64,000 nucleotides of DNA from Vigna angularis. Lineage: Eukaryota; Streptophyta; Magnoliopsida; Fabales; Fabaceae. The stretch lies in the NCBI RefSeq assembly GCF_016808095.1, contig NC_068974.1, positions 29,372,825-29,436,824 on the forward strand, written 5' to 3'. Positions 62,190-64,000 of this stretch are shown one piece after another; position 1 is the first letter of the stretch, and the number at the start of each line of letters is the position of its first letter. The translations under genes and the position numbers were made by a program. The notes beneath the pieces are model-generated. The model was given only the letters and a program-made list of their open reading frames with translations, was not told the origin of the DNA and ran no database searches.

Positions 62190-64000
62190 TGTCAACACTC
62201 AATTTCGTCCGGGTTGATTAAATAAAATTTATTTTCACCAACAAAAGACATAAATAAAAAAAAAAAAGGGTTTATAATAACAAAAACAAAAAAATAAATA
62301 AAATGGCAATAAAAAAAAAAAAAAAAAGGGAAAGGGGACGTTCGTCCCAAGCGCCCATCCGGAGCTCCAAAAGGAAGCACGTTCGTCCTTTGCATTATTC
62401 GATCGTTCGTTCATTCAACCTCTACGACGTTCGGTAACTCTCAGCTTTCAACCGTTCGTTCTTGATCATCACAGACGTTCGGCTGTTCGGTCTCGCATGT
62501 TGTCGGTCTTTCATTCTCAAACTTTCCAAACGTTCGGCCAATCGGTCTCATGGACGTTCGGCAATCATTAGATCGTTCGTCATATACCGTTCGTCCGTAC
62601 CTGACCATTAGCGTTCGTCCTGCATCATTGGGCGTTCGCTTTTTCCTCTTCGAAACGTTCGTCCTCCATGTGCGTTCGGTTTATATTGTCTTATGAGCGT
62701 TCGGTCATCACTTGAACGCTCGGTTTCTCACTTGAACGCTCGGTTTCACTTTTGAACGCTCGTCTCATACCGTTCGGTCATTCTTCGCCTCAAGTATTCA
62801 AGCTAACGGCCGTTCGTCCCCTAGTGTTCGTCCCCTTTACCCTACATGCAAACGTTCGTCATTTCTCAGCCCAGCGTTCGTCTTTCACTGTAGCTTTAGG
62901 ACGAGCGTTCGCGTTCGTTCTCGAGGATCGTTCGTCCTCTGCATGGCGCGACCGTTCGTCCTCTATTGACGTTCATCCTCATTTGTTCATACTCGACCGT
63001 TCGGCCATTCATGCCTTTTGGACGATCGTGCGGCCAGCGTTCGTTTTCATGCCAGGACCTGTATAGCGTTCGGCAATTTGCGTGTTGAGGCGCTCGTCCA
63101 TAGCTTGGACAATTTCGAGCGTTCGTTCTTGTGGTTTGTTGATCTGGGCGATCGTCCTTAAATGTTTATTCTCAGAAAGTGAGTTTTAACGTTCGCTTTT
63201 GGTTCTGTATTATTGATTGTGAACGTTCGGTATGATTCAGACTGTGAGCGTTCGGTGTTGGGCGTCTTGATAGTGACTCTTAAGCGTTCGACCTGGATCA
63301 GAACTTTTACCTTGTGAACGCTCGGTCTGAACGTTCGTTCATTTTATGTGAACGGTCGTTCGTTTTCGGCATACTGACCGAACGTCCAAAAAGCTGGCGA
63401 TACACTTTAATTCGGTCTGAACAGCGAAGATGGCCACCCTCTGCCACTGTCCGCCATTAACATCTGAAAGCCATTTGCAGTATGGATTTCTGCAAGAGAA
63501 TATTTTGGCAGGCTTTCACTTTTGGATTTTGATTTGGAGAAAGTTAGATGCATGGCTGGAAGCGGACGCAATCTCAGACGCAATCTGGAAGCATGGGCAG
63601 CTGAGTTGAATATTAAAATTGAAGAGAAGCTCATGGTGTTTTCAGTTTTCACGTGGGCAAAATGGTGGAGCAGAATTTTGGTCAGCAAAAACACATGATG
63701 GTGATGAGTGGAATGTTCATAGAATATGTTTTGAAATGGAAGTGCATGTTGGTAGCACATTTACAGCGCACATGGAGAAACACTTTTAGGAAGAAGATGC
63801 TCTGTGAAATGATAAAGAATTATGAAGGAGAATTTCCATGAATAAAAAATGGCAAGGGTTCTGGACTTCCACCTGAGTTGGTCTCCCACGAGCCCCCATC
63901 TGGCATCTGCACTGATTCCGTCTGCCATCTGAAACGCGTGCAACGCCCTGCCTCCCACTCACCTGGGGCTCCCACTTACCTTCAGCATCATGACCTTATT
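62190..64000 (+). mobile_element. LTR-like element start with dense CGTTCG array, cut by window end
   Basis: Sequence from TGTCAACACTCAATTTCGTC looks like an LTR start (TG terminus, abrupt junction with the preceding fragment). Two A-runs (62257-62270 and 62316-62333) are followed by about 1 kb crowded with CGTTCG, then more ordinary GC-balanced DNA to the window end. No protein is recognised; the open frames at 62752-63066 and 63407-63958 carry no family motifs. The LTR identity is inferred, since the second LTR would lie outside the window. Confidence 0.5.
62335..63385 (+). repeat. Dispersed CGTTCG word array
   Basis: By hand count there are about 33 CGTTCG hexamers in about 1050 bp, usually as CGTTCGT(CC) or CGTTCGG(T), plus several CGCTCGG/TGTTCGT variants. 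The reverse complement CGAACG appears about once. Intervals of 10-60 bp are irregular and their sequence is not repeated. Confidence 0.9.

Noticed and set aside
62752..63066. Open frame of 104 codons in the CGTTCG array
   Set aside because: It exists because the repeated word contains no stop in that frame; the composition is explained by the array.

Overview
This is plant nuclear DNA, most likely from a phaseoloid legume (the Vigna, Phaseolus and Glycine group). The reasons are very AT-rich intergenic DNA with long (AT)n runs, intron-containing plant genes, a beta-amylase that I recall as close to the soybean enzyme in exon-encoded sequence and length, and short TRIM retrotransposons of a type common in legumes. 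Species is not determined; no search was run.

Layout: (1) 1-5.97 kb: AT-rich DNA and one minus-strand gene, a DREB2-type AP2/ERF factor (3437-3994) with an LxLxL motif near its C-terminus. (2) 5.98-29.92 kb: a retrotransposon graveyard. Four copies of one superfamily of long (about 2.3-3.1 kb) Ty3-type LTRs lie at 5978-10753, 13587-16692, 21685-23938 and 25437-29918. The first holds two nested solo LTRs with perfect 5-bp target duplications. The last keeps a broken integrase and two further small insertions. (3) 29.9-50.9 kb: the gene island, with a seven-exon cytosolic-type beta-amylase (33899-36396, +), a PLS-class PPR protein with a DYW domain (38012-40114, -), a tRNA-Ala(AGC) (40234-40306, -) and a six-exon class I formin (45947-50832, +). 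(4) 51.65-64 kb: younger transposons. These are a nearly complete Ty1/copia element with one in-frame stop and a 1475-bp hAT-like element inside its 5' LTR, a truncated Ty3 element with a damaged reverse transcriptase, copia remnants, an LTR fragment, and the start of another LTR-like element packed with the word CGTTCG.

The host genes do not form a functional cluster: starch hydrolysis, organellar RNA processing, translation, actin nucleation and stress transcription are unrelated. The most unusual content is inside the LTRs. One carries 11 short dyads, eight with perfect arms, each presenting GGTAAGT on the element's sense strand, and a degenerate tandem repeat of 185-187 bp. Three LTR families carry clusters of related CGC-centred near-palindromes. 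The terminal element has about 33 CGTTCG words in about 1 kb, almost all on one strand. All counts and boundaries were read by eye.
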